A program made the translations under genes and the position numbers. The notes below the pieces were generated by a model that worked only from the letters and a program-made list of their open reading frames with translations, searched no databases and was not told the origin of the DNA. Below, in pieces: positions 1 to 8,993 of a stretch of DNA of 64,000 nucleotides. The DNA is from Hondaea fermentalgiana (lineage: Eukaryota; Sar; Bigyra; Thraustochytrida; Thraustochytriidae). The first letter of the stretch is position 1. Every line of letters starts with the position of its first letter. Location: contig NPFB01000053.1 in NCBI GenBank assembly GCA_014084085.1, forward strand, positions 343,876 to 407,875, given 5' to 3'.

Positions 1-1748
1 TCGAGGGGGAGTTTTATTCGTCGCAAGCGGATCTTGTGAATAATTATGCCGTGTTGGACTCGGAAACGTATCAGCCATCCTATTCTTTCGCAATTAGCGC
101 CGACTCTGACGCAGAGACGGGCAGCCAAGAATACCTTTTCGGCGACAATCTCGTGGCTGCGATCCAGACAGACTCGTTTCGAGCTGCTTGGGGCGGCGTG
201 CTAAGCTTGCCTACTGCGGGCGTCGACGGCACGTGCTCGCCGCAAAACTTTGTGGAATTCGGCACGGATGTTCAAGTGAACGAGTGCCTTCTGCCCGTCG
301 AAAACCTGGAAGCAACATGTACTCAGACACATGGTCCATTGTCTACAGCACTCTACGGGGAAGACCTTTACATTGGCACGAGACCTTCTTCCGCCATCAA
401 CACCCCTTCGACCGATTGGGAAAGGGTCACGGTGCGAAGCTTGCTGTACAAGTCGCTGGAAACGGGTAGCGTATCAAGCTGGGAGAGCGGCAGTACCTCA
501 AGCCCAACTGCTCAACCCACGTCAGAGCCCACGGCGCTCTCGACTGCGTCTCCTACGGAATCTTCATCAGACGCAAACTCTACGGTGAGCGTCAGTCCCA
601 CCGTGGCTCCTTCTGCTTCACCGACGGATGCGCCGAGCGCGAGACGTGCCTTACAAGTGAGCAGCGTGCCGTCCACGACTTGGGATGCAAGCAGCGGCAC
701 ATGCGAAAACGCGGTGGTTGGCGTCAAATATGTGATTGAGCACAACGCCTTGGGCGTAATCACCAACGTTCAGGTAGACTTGACATTGTCAAACGTGGAC
801 TTGTCCAATGCAGCACAGACAGCCCAGCAGGGTCTGACGCAGAGTTTTCATGTCTCCTTTGTCAATACAGAGTCTGTAGCGGACAGTACTGCTCCAGAGC
901 GCGTTGTGTCTGGCAATCCTGGATACATTGTAGGGCTTCCGGTGCAAGCAGGAAACCTTGTGCGCCAAAATGCTGGAACAGACGATGAAAAGACGGCTGT
1001 CTCGTATCTGCCAGAGGGTCTGGCCTTGATGGCAGCAAGCGGTCCGCGGGGAGCCTGCTTCCCTTCCTCATCCTCGCCGTGGTACAACCTCGTTTCCAGC
1101 ACAGAGATGACGGCGAGTACGCCTGTATTATTTGGCGTCGATGCCTCGTCAGCTTGCTCTGTGACACTGACCTATGAAGAGTTCACCGACTTGTCTTCAT
1201 GGTGCATTGACCGGCGCAATGCTCCGCTCCTTGATTTGGGAGCCACCCGAGTGGGCATTTACGGTAACGCCAACCCATGGAAGGCTTGGGAGTGGGTTTC
1301 GTTGCATCGCGAAACCTCGCACTTGTCATCAACAGCGCAGTCGCCAGTGCCAGGTCAACTCGTTTGCCAGAACATGGTGGACCGCGTGGATATTGAGGTG
1401 TTGTGGACCAAGTCGGGCGAGATCGACAATCCGCAGCCCATGATCTTAAGTGTTCGTGCCATGGTTGGTCAGTCAGACTGGAAATGGCGCAAGACTGGCG
1501 CGGGTGCAAATGCAACGCAGACATTTACATTCTCGCAGACCGTTACCTTTATCGAGCACAAGCTTACTGAGGCAGACTGGTTTGCGTACAAGCCTGAGAT
1601 CCCGCCCATTATTCCAGCAATTCCCGCGGATGTATTTTATCCTTTTGACATTGCCTCAGCTGCCCAGGCGACAATTCGCGGCCAGAAATCGGGTGGACAC
1701 TTCGTCACTGCATTTGTCGTGTGTCTCGCGGGTCTTTTGCGGGCGTAG
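1..1748 (+). CDS. Tectonic-family protein, 5'-truncated by the window edge
   Basis: The reading frame is open from base 3 to the stop at 1746-1748, so this is the C-terminal part (about 581 residues) of a longer protein whose start lies left of the window; the GTG at 36 is not a start. Tectonics (TCTN1-3) are extracellular or lumenal components of the ciliary transition zone that work with the B9/MKS complex. Family signs are the 'GNPGYIVGLPV' motif about halfway, the 'VTFIEH' strand followed by a proline-rich 'PEIPPIIPAIP', and the terminal 'DVFYPF' motif, all in the order expected for the tectonic domain. A Ser/Thr/Pro-rich, probably O-glycosylated segment (bases about 490-640) interrupts the domain, which is unusual. 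The extreme C-terminus is hydrophobic (AFVVCLAGLLRA), compatible with a weak membrane or GPI-type tail. The gene implies a flagellated cell stage. Confidence 0.75.
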   Translation, partial: EGEFYSSQADLVNNYAVLDSETYQPSYSFAISADSDAETGSQEYLFGDNLVAAIQTDSFRAAWGGVLSLPTAGVDGTCSPQNFVEFGTDVQVNECLLPVENLEATCTQTHGPLSTALYGEDLYIGTRPSSAINTPSTDWERVTVRSLLYKSLETGSVSSWESGSTSSPTAQPTSEPTALSTASPTESSSDANSTVSVSPTVAPSASPTDAPSARRALQVSSVPSTTWDASSGTCENAVVGVKYVIEHNALGVITNVQVDLTLSNVDLSNAAQTAQQGLTQSFHVSFVNTESVADSTAPERVVSGNPGYIVGLPVQAGNLVRQNAGTDDEKTAVSYLPEGLALMAASGPRGACFPSSSSPWYNLVSSTEMTASTPVLFGVDASSACSVTLTYEEFTDLSSWCIDRRNAPLLDLGATRVGIYGNANPWKAWEWVSLHRETSHLSSTAQSPVPGQLVCQNMVDRVDIEVLWTKSGEIDNPQPMILSVRAMVGQSDWKWRKTGAGANATQTFTFSQTVTFIEHKLTEADWFAYKPEIPPIIPAIPADVFYPFDIASAAQATIRGQKSGGHFVTAFVVCLAGLLRA

Positions 1749-2045
1749 AAGTCAAGGAGAAGTGATCAAATTTACTGTGACCTTTCTTTTCTTTTTCTTT
1801 AGCGTGCGTTGGGAAGCAAGCAAGATGATGACGACCATGATAGCAATGTAATCGTTAAAACCTTCCCCGCTTCTTCCTCCTTCTCAACCAAGGCCTAGTA
1901 CAACCACAATTTGCCTTTACGTTTGGAGTGTGCAAGTCTTTGATAAGTTGTGAGGAACCTCTCCGTTTTGTAAAATCCGGCAGAAAAGTATTCTCTTCCT
2001 CCGACCGGCAAGGAAGAAAAAAATTATAGAGTTTCTGTTCCTTTT

Positions 2046-2957
2046 TCACATAAAGTACGTGGGCATGGATGTCATCATCTGGTCGGGATCCCCGGCTTGC
2101 TCTCTGAATATTTTGAACTCGCGCTGCAAATGCTCATCAAGGCTTAGAATGGCAGCAATGTTTCCACAGCGGTAGCAGTAATTGGGCGCGCTCCATACTG
2201 TGACAAGGATGCTGCCAAACTTGTAGTCAAACCCGCTCTGCTGCAGCTGATGCGCCCGCGCAATGAGCTCCAGAGAGTTGATGTGGTTAAATTGTTTTGT
2301 TGGCGCCTCGCCAAAGAGGAATCCGGCGCCGCGCGGACTCACGCACCAGCCGTCGATATCCTCTGGGTCGGACCACATGAGGTCGCAAAAGGCGCCCCGT
2401 TGCGGGATTTCCTGCAGTCTGTCAAGTGTGCGGATTTGATCAATGGTACGCAGATCTGGGCTGAGGCCGCCGTGCGTGGCAAGAACGCGGCCGTCCACAA
2501 TGGCCGCCAGGCAGAGGTAGTCGAAAACCTCAACAGAGTACTTCCAGGCGTTGGCGTGGCCGTACTTGCGAATGCATTCGTCGTAAAATCCATACACTTG
2601 TGTGATTTGACGGGACTCGTGGTTACCACGCAAAAGGTAGACATGCTCGGGCCACCTCGCTTTTAGGCAGAGCAAGAGTTGGAAGGTCTCCACGGAGTGA
2701 TGGCCTCGGTCGACGTAGTCGCCCAGAAAAATGAACTTTGTGTCGGGCACGTCACCGCCGGTGCGAAAGAGCTCGAGGACATCAAAAAACTGGCCGTGGA
2801 CGTCACCACAGATTGTCACGGGAGCGGAAACGGCCACGACGTTGCTCTCCTCGAGCAGTATTCCCTTGACGACCTCGCAGACCTTGCGTAGGACGCTCTC
2901 CTCGAGAAACTCGCCCCGCTTGACCTTTTCGAGCGCTTCGTCAATGAGGCCGCCCAT
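2046..2957 (-). CDS. PP6-like serine/threonine protein phosphatase catalytic subunit
   Basis: A 303-residue metallophosphatase of the PP2A/PP4/PP6 group, full length for the family. All signature motifs are present: GDVHG (51-55), GDYVDRG (79-85), RGNHE (110-114), a later HGGLSP and '[11 protein letters not shown]'. These carry the bimetal ligands. 'LFRTGG', 'NAWKY', 'RGAFCDL' and the 'HIN' stretch favour PP6 over PP4 or PP2A. PP6 acts with SAPS-type and ankyrin subunits in cell-cycle and stress signalling. The start ATG sits in a good context (AGCAAGATGGG), the same 11 bases as at the neighbouring PIG-N gene. The protein ends in ...TYFM, although PP2A-class enzymes almost always end in YFL, where the terminal Leu is carboxymethylated. 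The gene converges on the tectonic gene, with 297 bp between the stops that includes a T-rich tract. Confidence 0.95.
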   Translation of the reverse strand: MGGLIDEALEKVKRGEFLEESVLRKVCEVVKGILLEESNVVAVSAPVTICGDVHGQFFDVLELFRTGGDVPDTKFIFLGDYVDRGHHSVETFQLLLCLKARWPEHVYLLRGNHESRQITQVYGFYDECIRKYGHANAWKYSVEVFDYLCLAAIVDGRVLATHGGLSPDLRTIDQIRTLDRLQEIPQRGAFCDLMWSDPEDIDGWCVSPRGAGFLFGEAPTKQFNHINSLELIARAHQLQQSGFDYKFGSILVTVWSAPNYCYRCGNIAAILSLDEHLQREFKIFREQAGDPDQMMTSMPTYFM

Positions 2958-2960
2958 CTT

Positions 2961-3000
2961 GCTACTGCTGCTGCTGCTGCTACTGCTGCTGCTGCTGCTC
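2961..3000. repeat. CTG/CAG trinucleotide repeat in the phosphatase 5' leader
   Basis: Imperfect (CTG)n on the plus strand, interrupted by CTA units, which reads (CAG)n on the coding strand. It ends a few bases before the phosphatase start codon, so it is probably transcribed as 5' UTR. It is not translated in the chosen frame, because the ATG at 2957 is the first of the gene. Confidence 0.8.
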
Positions 3001-3793
3001 TAGCTCGTCGTGCGCAGGAGATGAGGGGGTGAGCGAGAAAGAGAGAACACCGCCGACGTCCCGCTCGCGCCCTTCGCGCCCACGCTCGCGGCCGCCCTCG
3101 TCCTTTCCGGCTTTCCGATCGACGGCTTCCGAGTTTGCGCTGCAGCTGCTCGTCTGCTGCGACGACGAGGCGGCGACGCGACGCGACGAGACGCGCCCGA
3201 GATAGGGGCCGCGAGCGCGCGTCGCGGGGAACCAGACGGGCCTGGCGCGGCCGGTCGGTGCGCGGACGACTGACTCTGGAGGCGCCGCGTCCTGGGGCAA
3301 CTAGCTTTGCCTGCCTCGCTCGCTAGGAGTTTGGGCGGCGCTGCCCAGCCCGACTTTCCGATTTCTCAGAGATTTTCACAATCAAACCCCAAAAGATGAG
3401 TCGACGAAGTCATCGGCGTCGATGATACTATCTTTGGGGGGAAAAGGGGGAAAGGGGAGGGGGGCTGTCGATCGTTCGTTGTGTGGCGAGGTGAATCTAC
3501 CTTTGCCAGACAAACAGAAAGTTATCCTTGATGTACAAATACTTGCATGCGCGGTGCAAGAAGATCATGTCTATGGTGTTCCTTCTCGTCGATCATAGGC
3601 ACGAGGCAAAAATAACGCAACCTGCTCTGAAAGATGGTGCTTGATTGTGATTATTTCCATTCACACGAGCCTGCCTCTAGTTGTATAGGCCTAACTGCAA
3701 AAGGTATCGATCGCCACGCCACGCCACGCATCGCTTCGATAAGATTTTACTTTACCATCTCTTCTACGATTATCAGGGCAGTCTAGCATGGCC
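3001..3793. other. Intergenic: phosphatase promoter plus PIG-N 3' region
   Basis: About 0.8 kb with no credible gene. The half next to the phosphatase (3001-3300) is very GC-rich with CGCGCG, GACGCG and GCGCCC runs, like the other promoters of this window. The half next to the PIG-N stop (3350-3790) is of lower GC. Arg/Ser-rich ORFs here on both strands look like composition artefacts. Confidence 0.6.
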
Positions 3794-6730
3794 CTAGGAG
3801 GACTTTGCTGCGGACGGGAGAGTCATAGAGACCCCGCTAAGGAAAAAGGATGCGAGAGCGAAAAGCAGCGGAATAAAAATGAGCTGGCAGTTGACAAAGC
3901 CGTACTGAGAGATCGAATTGCCAATCTCAAGCCAAGAGCCCTCATCGCGAACCCAGAAAAACAGGTGGACTGCGAGGAGATCGCAGAGCGTGAGCACGAG
4001 GAAAAATAAGCGATGCGGCGAAACAGCCGAAACTCCCGCTGCACGACGTTCTGCAGACACGATGGCGACCAAGGAAGTAACCAAAGTGTACGGCACCAAT
4101 AACTTGATGACGAGGAGACCACCCATGAGAAAGGGTGAAAAGACTGTGGTAAAACGAAATGAGGAACTGATTTGGAAGGAGCTCATCGATGCAATATTGC
4201 CTGTCCCGAAAAAGGCAATGTGCACAAAACAGAGGAACATGAACGCACTGCGCACGTCGTCGATCGAAACAGCGGCCTCTTGGCTGTCTTGACCTCGTCC
4301 CAAGTGACGCCGCGAGGAAGTGCCAGCGCCAGCGCTAGAGGTCTTATGAGCATAAAAAGTAGCTCGCTCCAGCACGAGCCATTGCATGAGCGTGAATCCA
4401 AGCGCGACGTAGAAAAGCACCTCGAAGTTGACGCTAAGAAGACAGTACGGCGTCGCGAGACCAGCAAAAATCGAGAGGTACCGTTTGTAAGGTGTCCGCG
4501 AAGAGAAGCGCGAGAGCACAGGAGAAACGAGAAAAGATATCCACGTAAGCACCTGATTCACCAAAGGAAGGCCTGTCTTGGCACGGAGACTTGCGTCGGT
4601 GGCGAGAGGCAAAGCGGTGCCGAGTGCAATGAGCGCGAGTTGAAGCTTACGCTGCGTGGTGAACTTATCGAGGTCCCCGCTAAAGAGCGTGCACATGAGC
4701 CCCAACATGAGAAGACCACCCGCAAAGAGCAAGAAGGGCTGGTCATTAAGGTCAAGTGGGATGAGCGTGCAAGAACCGAGCAGCAAGCAACTGAGCGCCC
4801 AAGAGAGGCGAAGCTTGCGGCCCTCGCGAGCCTTGAGCTGCCCAGTATGCGACTCGTAGCGAATTATTTCGGCATCCCATAACGCAGGCACAGTGCATGG
4901 CCAGCAAGCCAATGCCAAAAAGAGGACGACATAGATGTTGCGGTACGTGTAGCCGACAACGATGATTTGCGTCCCGGCAACGTAGACGAAAAGCATGACT
5001 GCTGCTTTAGGATGGGAGCAAACTCTGTTCCACCACAAAGTCCATACGGCCTTGCGTCGCAGGACGAGCGTCCAAAATACTGCAGGAAAGATGAGATAAG
5101 CATGGTACATGAGCGGACTCTCCTCAATGACCTGAGTCGCGAAGAGAAGAACAGAGAAAATGCACACGAGAACAGAAAGGGGCGTCCACGCTGGGTCAGC
5201 GCGGCCTTGCGGGCTGTCGCCTGGGATTGTGAGTTCTGCAGCCAGGAGCAAAATCCAGCCAAGGTAGCCCGCAACGATTACACTGCCAAGGTAGAAGCGA
5301 TCGTAGACTTGGTAGTAGCGCAAGGCCTCAATTGAGACGCGCATGGAGGCCCGACAGGCGGCCTCTGCCTGTTCGGTGTCGCCCTTTTTAATTAGGATAT
5401 CAGCGTTTTGAAGAGCACGTCGTGCCTCATCAGTTGGGCCATACGGGCGGAATCGAATGTGTCGCGCGCGTCGGGCAGCCTCCTTGTATTCGACCTGAGC
5501 CAGAAGCTGACGGGCGTTGCGGACGAGGGCTTCGGCCGTGTACTTGCCCGGTTCGAGAAAGTCTGCGGGGAGCCTGCCCACGGAATTAACCGGAACCGGA
5601 ACGCCAATGAGTGAGGCTAATAGAGGGGCCAAGTCGGCCTGCTCGACATCAGTGCGCTCGAGGTGAGCGAGGCCCCAGTCACTAGAGAACTCGCTTTCGG
5701 CCTGCGCCGTGAATCCTGTACTGATACCAGCGCGGGGATCCTTTTGAAGGTCGGAGAGATGGGTTGGGCCGCGGATTCCCGAACCCCACGCCACAAGTGG
5801 CGTGCGCGTATTCGTTGGGTGTCCATCGCCGTGGGCTCCCTGGTTGCCCATGCCGTGATCCGAGGTGAAGACGTAGGCAGTCGCGTTGTCATGAAAATAG
5901 CTTTCAAAGAGTGCGTGAATGCCACGCACGCCCTTGTCTACAGAGGCCATGTTTTGGTAGTACTCTGGCGCATGCGGACGGTGTGCATGGCCATTGGAGT
6001 CGAGTCCAAGAAGATGAAGAAAGAACACGACGCGATCCTCGTGCACCATTGCGCGAAGCGTGGCATTGGTTTCAGTTTCTTTCAGGAGCTCGCTGGCCTT
6101 GTTGAAGACCCATGTGTCGAGCATTGTGAGGTCTTTGGCGGCAAAATCCTCTTCTGCCGGGGAGTAAAACCAGTCCGTAACGTGCTCGTGGCGTTTGGCG
6201 AACATGCGCGTAATGTCTGGGCTGCCCCAGAGCCAAGTACGGCGGCTTTGGTTGAAGACGTGGTCAAAGTCGACAGGATTGTCTTGCCAGCCTCGGGTGA
6301 CGGCGCTGACGTCCTCGTAGAATCCAGCGATTACGGCTACATGTCCAGGTCGCGATTCTGTTGGCACGCGCGTGTGCGAGATGCCCCATCGGCCTTGGTT
6401 TTCGATCATTTCGCGCAAGAAGGACGTCTTGGCCGCGGGCCAGATGGTCGCGTCTGCTTCGTAGTTGGCCTCACGCCTGTCGGCGCGTCCGCGGGCTCTG
6501 TCTGGGTCATGATAGCGAACGTCTCGCCCAAGGAACCTAAAGCATGTGTCGGCGCGCAGACCGTCTGCGACGAAGAGCACAAGTCTTTTCGCCGGCGCAC
6601 GAGACGCCTCGTGCACGGCAACGGCCTCGAGGTCCGGGTCGATGGGCGATCGAAAGTATATGTCAAAGATGCTGAAGAAGTAGCACACGTGGAAAACGAA
6701 ACACACGGCCAGGAGCGTGTTGCGTCCCAT
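3794..6730 (-). CDS. PIGN: GPI ethanolamine phosphate transferase 1 (PIG-N/Mcd4)
   Basis: A 978-residue multi-pass ER protein, close to the usual 920-1000. It adds ethanolamine phosphate to the first mannose of the GPI-anchor precursor. There is one N-terminal membrane segment (residues about 5-25). A lumenal alkaline-phosphatase-superfamily domain follows, with the metal-site Asp in 'FVADGLRADT' (D56), the catalytic Thr in 'TRVPTESRPGH' (T124), the family motif 'GSPDI', and the metal ligands of 'TSDHGM' and 'GDGHP'. The C-terminal half has more than ten hydrophobic segments matching the PigN membrane domain, including a polar linker rich in Ser, Gly and Gln between late helices. The start ATG has a good context (AGCAAGATGGG). 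Nothing suggests truncation. A 369-codon plus-strand ORF lying inside it is a shadow. Confidence 0.96.
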   Translation of the reverse strand: MGRNTLLAVCFVFHVCYFFSIFDIYFRSPIDPDLEAVAVHEASRAPAKRLVLFVADGLRADTCFRFLGRDVRYHDPDRARGRADRREANYEADATIWPAAKTSFLREMIENQGRWGISHTRVPTESRPGHVAVIAGFYEDVSAVTRGWQDNPVDFDHVFNQSRRTWLWGSPDITRMFAKRHEHVTDWFYSPAEEDFAAKDLTMLDTWVFNKASELLKETETNATLRAMVHEDRVVFFLHLLGLDSNGHAHRPHAPEYYQNMASVDKGVRGIHALFESYFHDNATAYVFTSDHGMGNQGAHGDGHPTNTRTPLVAWGSGIRGPTHLSDLQKDPRAGISTGFTAQAESEFSSDWGLAHLERTDVEQADLAPLLASLIGVPVPVNSVGRLPADFLEPGKYTAEALVRNARQLLAQVEYKEAARRARHIRFRPYGPTDEARRALQNADILIKKGDTEQAEAACRASMRVSIEALRYYQVYDRFYLGSVIVAGYLGWILLLAAELTIPGDSPQGRADPAWTPLSVLVCIFSVLLFATQVIEESPLMYHAYLIFPAVFWTLVLRRKAVWTLWWNRVCSHPKAAVMLFVYVAGTQIIVVGYTYRNIYVVLFLALACWPCTVPALWDAEIIRYESHTGQLKAREGRKLRLSWALSCLLLGSCTLIPLDLNDQPFLLFAGGLLMLGLMCTLFSGDLDKFTTQRKLQLALIALGTALPLATDASLRAKTGLPLVNQVLTWISFLVSPVLSRFSSRTPYKRYLSIFAGLATPYCLLSVNFEVLFYVALGFTLMQWLVLERATFYAHKTSSAGAGTSSRRHLGRGQDSQEAAVSIDDVRSAFMFLCFVHIAFFGTGNIASMSSFQISSSFRFTTVFSPFLMGGLLVIKLLVPYTLVTSLVAIVSAERRAAGVSAVSPHRLFFLVLTLCDLLAVHLFFWVRDEGSWLEIGNSISQYGFVNCQLIFIPLLFALASFFLSGVSMTLPSAAKSS

Positions 6731-7133
6731 CTTGCTCTGTTGCGGACCTTGGCCCCCACCAGGACTGGCTGACTGGCTGCCTGCCTGCCTGCCTGCCTTG
6801 CCTGCCGGTGGCTGCCTGACAAATCACAACGCAAAAACAAAAAGAGAATCTGCGGTCAAACCTCAGGTCAAACGAAAAATAACTGTGAGCGTCTTATCGT
6901 GCACGTTATGGAAAAAGAATTAGGTGATCAGCCATGGAAGTCAGAGACCATTTTGGTTTGCTGCAAGTTTGACCCGCTCCACGTCGCACATCGAACAATG
7001 TGGATATCGTCATCTCGCACGGCCGTCCGTCTCCTCCCTCGCAAGAAATGGATGGCACCACTTTATATCACTGTCAAACATTCGGTTATACACATCACGT
7101 CCTAAATGTAAACGCTCCCTCCCGCTCAGAGAT
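6731..7133. other. Intergenic: PIG-N promoter with (TGCC)n repeat; BCS1-like A 3' region
   Basis: No gene seen. A (TGCC)n tetranucleotide tract lies at about 6777-6806, roughly 50-75 bases upstream of the PIG-N ATG, preceded on the gene side by CTGGCTGACTGGCTG. The rest is lower-GC sequence downstream of the AAA ATPase stop at 7134. Confidence 0.6.
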
Positions 7134-8993
7134 TCATTCATTAACCAAAGAACGGGACCGCATGGCCTCAGCAGCGCGCTCGAGATGACCGACAAACTCC
7201 GACTCGGTGTCAGCCTCGGCCGCGATGCTCTCAATCATGGCTGGCGTCAGGAGAACGTCCTTTTGAGCAAAGAGCGACTTGAGACGACGACGCGACTCGG
7301 TGGAAGCGGCGCCAAAGTAGAGCTTGGTCATTTCGATCGCGGCGTCGGCGCCCACGTAGGTAAGGTGGAAGATCTTGTCAATACGACCAGGACGAATAAG
7401 CGCCTCGTCGAGGCGCTCGGGATGATTGGTCGTCATGATTACAATGCGACCCTCCGTGTCAAGAATACCATCCATGACTTCGAGGAGACCGGCCAAGGAT
7501 AACTTGTCGGTCTGCGAGGCCCATGAAGAACGCGTAAGCGGTCCCTGTTCCTTCTTGTCCCCAGATCCGCCAACAGGCGTGGCCAGACTCGCAAAGATGG
7601 CGCCCAAAACATCGGCGGCACCACCCCCGGCGCCGCCAAGGCCACCGTTCTGACTTGCGTCCTCATCATCTTCGCCGAGACCGAAGCCAAGCGAGTCATC
7701 GTCATCGTCGCTTTGCACCTCGCCTGTCGGCGAGTCAAGCGCGCTCGATCCTTCGCTATCAAGCGTCTCCGCATCGAGAGCGGGATCTTCCGACGTAGTT
7801 TGACGAGGCTTGCGAGCCTTGCCAGCGCGGCGATGCACAATCTTGGTAGCGGCGTCAACGTCCTCGAGAAGAAAGATAACATCCTTGAACTGCAGGCTCA
7901 CAGGCATGTCCTCGCCGGGAACGCTGTAGCGGCAATCGATCATCGCGCGCTGAAGGTCCTCGTTGGTGCGGATAGCACCCAAATTGATCGACACAATGTG
8001 GCGGCCCGTGTACTGCGCCAGAGCCTTGGTGACCGAAGTCTTGCCAGTGCCGGGCGGTCCATGCATGAGGATACCGAGTTTATGCGGGTAGCCCTTGATC
8101 TCGTACTTGCCACGCTTGTGCATAAAATTGTCGAGCACACGAAGCAGAGAATCCTTTTGCGGGAAAAAGATGGAATCAAAGGTCTTGCGACCGCTCAGTG
8201 CATAGCGGCGCGCGGGCATACCCACACGGACGTTGTCGTCGTTGTCGTTGTTTTCGTCACTCTTGGTCTTTTTGTTGTTGAGGACGTAAAGGTACTTTGT
8301 CTTGTCGTCGGTCGACGCGCGGATCTGCTCCTTGTACCAATCAAAGGCTCGCACGAGAAAGGATTCGATGTGCTCCGGACCGTCCTTGCGCGTGGACTGA
8401 AAGGTGTACGTGGTTTGTTTGGTCTTGCGCGAGATCGAGTTTCCATTGCTGTCCTCCTGCTCGACATTGATCGACATGCGGAACTTGAGGCCTTCCTCGA
8501 GGGTCGCCCACTCGTTCATGTTGGGAAGGTTGACCAGCTGGTACGCGGCCAGCTGCTCCACGGTGGACCCGTACTGAGCCTCCCAGACGTCGCGATTCAT
8601 TGTGTAGGATTCACGCACGGCCATGAGGTTGGTGCAAGCGCGATCGTACTCGATCTCGTCCTTGAGCTTGCCAATGTACATGGAGATGGCCTTTTGCAGA
8701 ATGTTGTTGCGCGTGTCTGCGTGCGAGTTGCGCCCATATCCAGTGGTTTCCTCAAAGACGATGAGCCGCTCGAAGGGAGCCTTTTCATCGAAGAGGAACG
8801 CCCACACCTTGCGCAGCCGGATGCGCAACGACCGCTGGTACCAGCCGATGAGTGCCTGCACGAGGAGGGGCAGCATCATGGCCACCAGCATGTCGAGCAT
8901 CGGATTCCCGGTCCTGAAGACGTTCAGCATGCCCGTGGCCAGGCCAGGATGCGCCTGCATCACGTTCAGGTTCACGTCCTCTTCGGCGCCCAT
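7134..8993 (-). CDS. BCS1-like AAA ATPase, copy A
   Basis: 619 residues. One hydrophobic segment lies at residues about 33-50, a 'TTGYGRN' motif and an N-terminal domain follow, then the AAA core: Walker A GPPGTGKT (312-319), Walker B VIFLLEDVD (372-380), and after a long insertion the sensor/arginine-finger region 'MTTNHPERLDEALIRPGR'. This resembles mitochondrial BCS1, the AAA translocase that inserts the Rieske protein into complex III, and its plant and protist AAA-ATPase relatives. The membrane segment near the N-terminus and the AAA position fit. Residues about 390-505 are an acidic, Gly/Ser/Asp-rich linker between Walker B and sensor 2, much longer than in BCS1. It is divergent to copy B. 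Whether any of the three copies is the true Rieske translocase cannot be told from sequence alone. Confidence 0.9.
   Translation of the reverse strand: MGAEEDVNLNVMQAHPGLATGMLNVFRTGNPMLDMLVAMMLPLLVQALIGWYQRSLRIRLRKVWAFLFDEKAPFERLIVFEETTGYGRNSHADTRNNILQKAISMYIGKLKDEIEYDRACTNLMAVRESYTMNRDVWEAQYGSTVEQLAAYQLVNLPNMNEWATLEEGLKFRMSINVEQEDSNGNSISRKTKQTTYTFQSTRKDGPEHIESFLVRAFDWYKEQIRASTDDKTKYLYVLNNKKTKSDENNDNDDNVRVGMPARRYALSGRKTFDSIFFPQKDSLLRVLDNFMHKRGKYEIKGYPHKLGILMHGPPGTGKTSVTKALAQYTGRHIVSINLGAIRTNEDLQRAMIDCRYSVPGEDMPVSLQFKDVIFLLEDVDAATKIVHRRAGKARKPRQTTSEDPALDAETLDSEGSSALDSPTGEVQSDDDDDSLGFGLGEDDEDASQNGGLGGAGGGAADVLGAIFASLATPVGGSGDKKEQGPLTRSSWASQTDKLSLAGLLEVMDGILDTEGRIVIMTTNHPERLDEALIRPGRIDKIFHLTYVGADAAIEMTKLYFGAASTESRRRLKSLFAQKDVLLTPAMIESIAAEADTESEFVGHLERAAEAMRSRSLVNE

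Noticed and set aside
5663..6772. 369-codon plus-strand ORF
   Set aside because: Antisense to the strongly supported PIG-N gene; no recognisable features.
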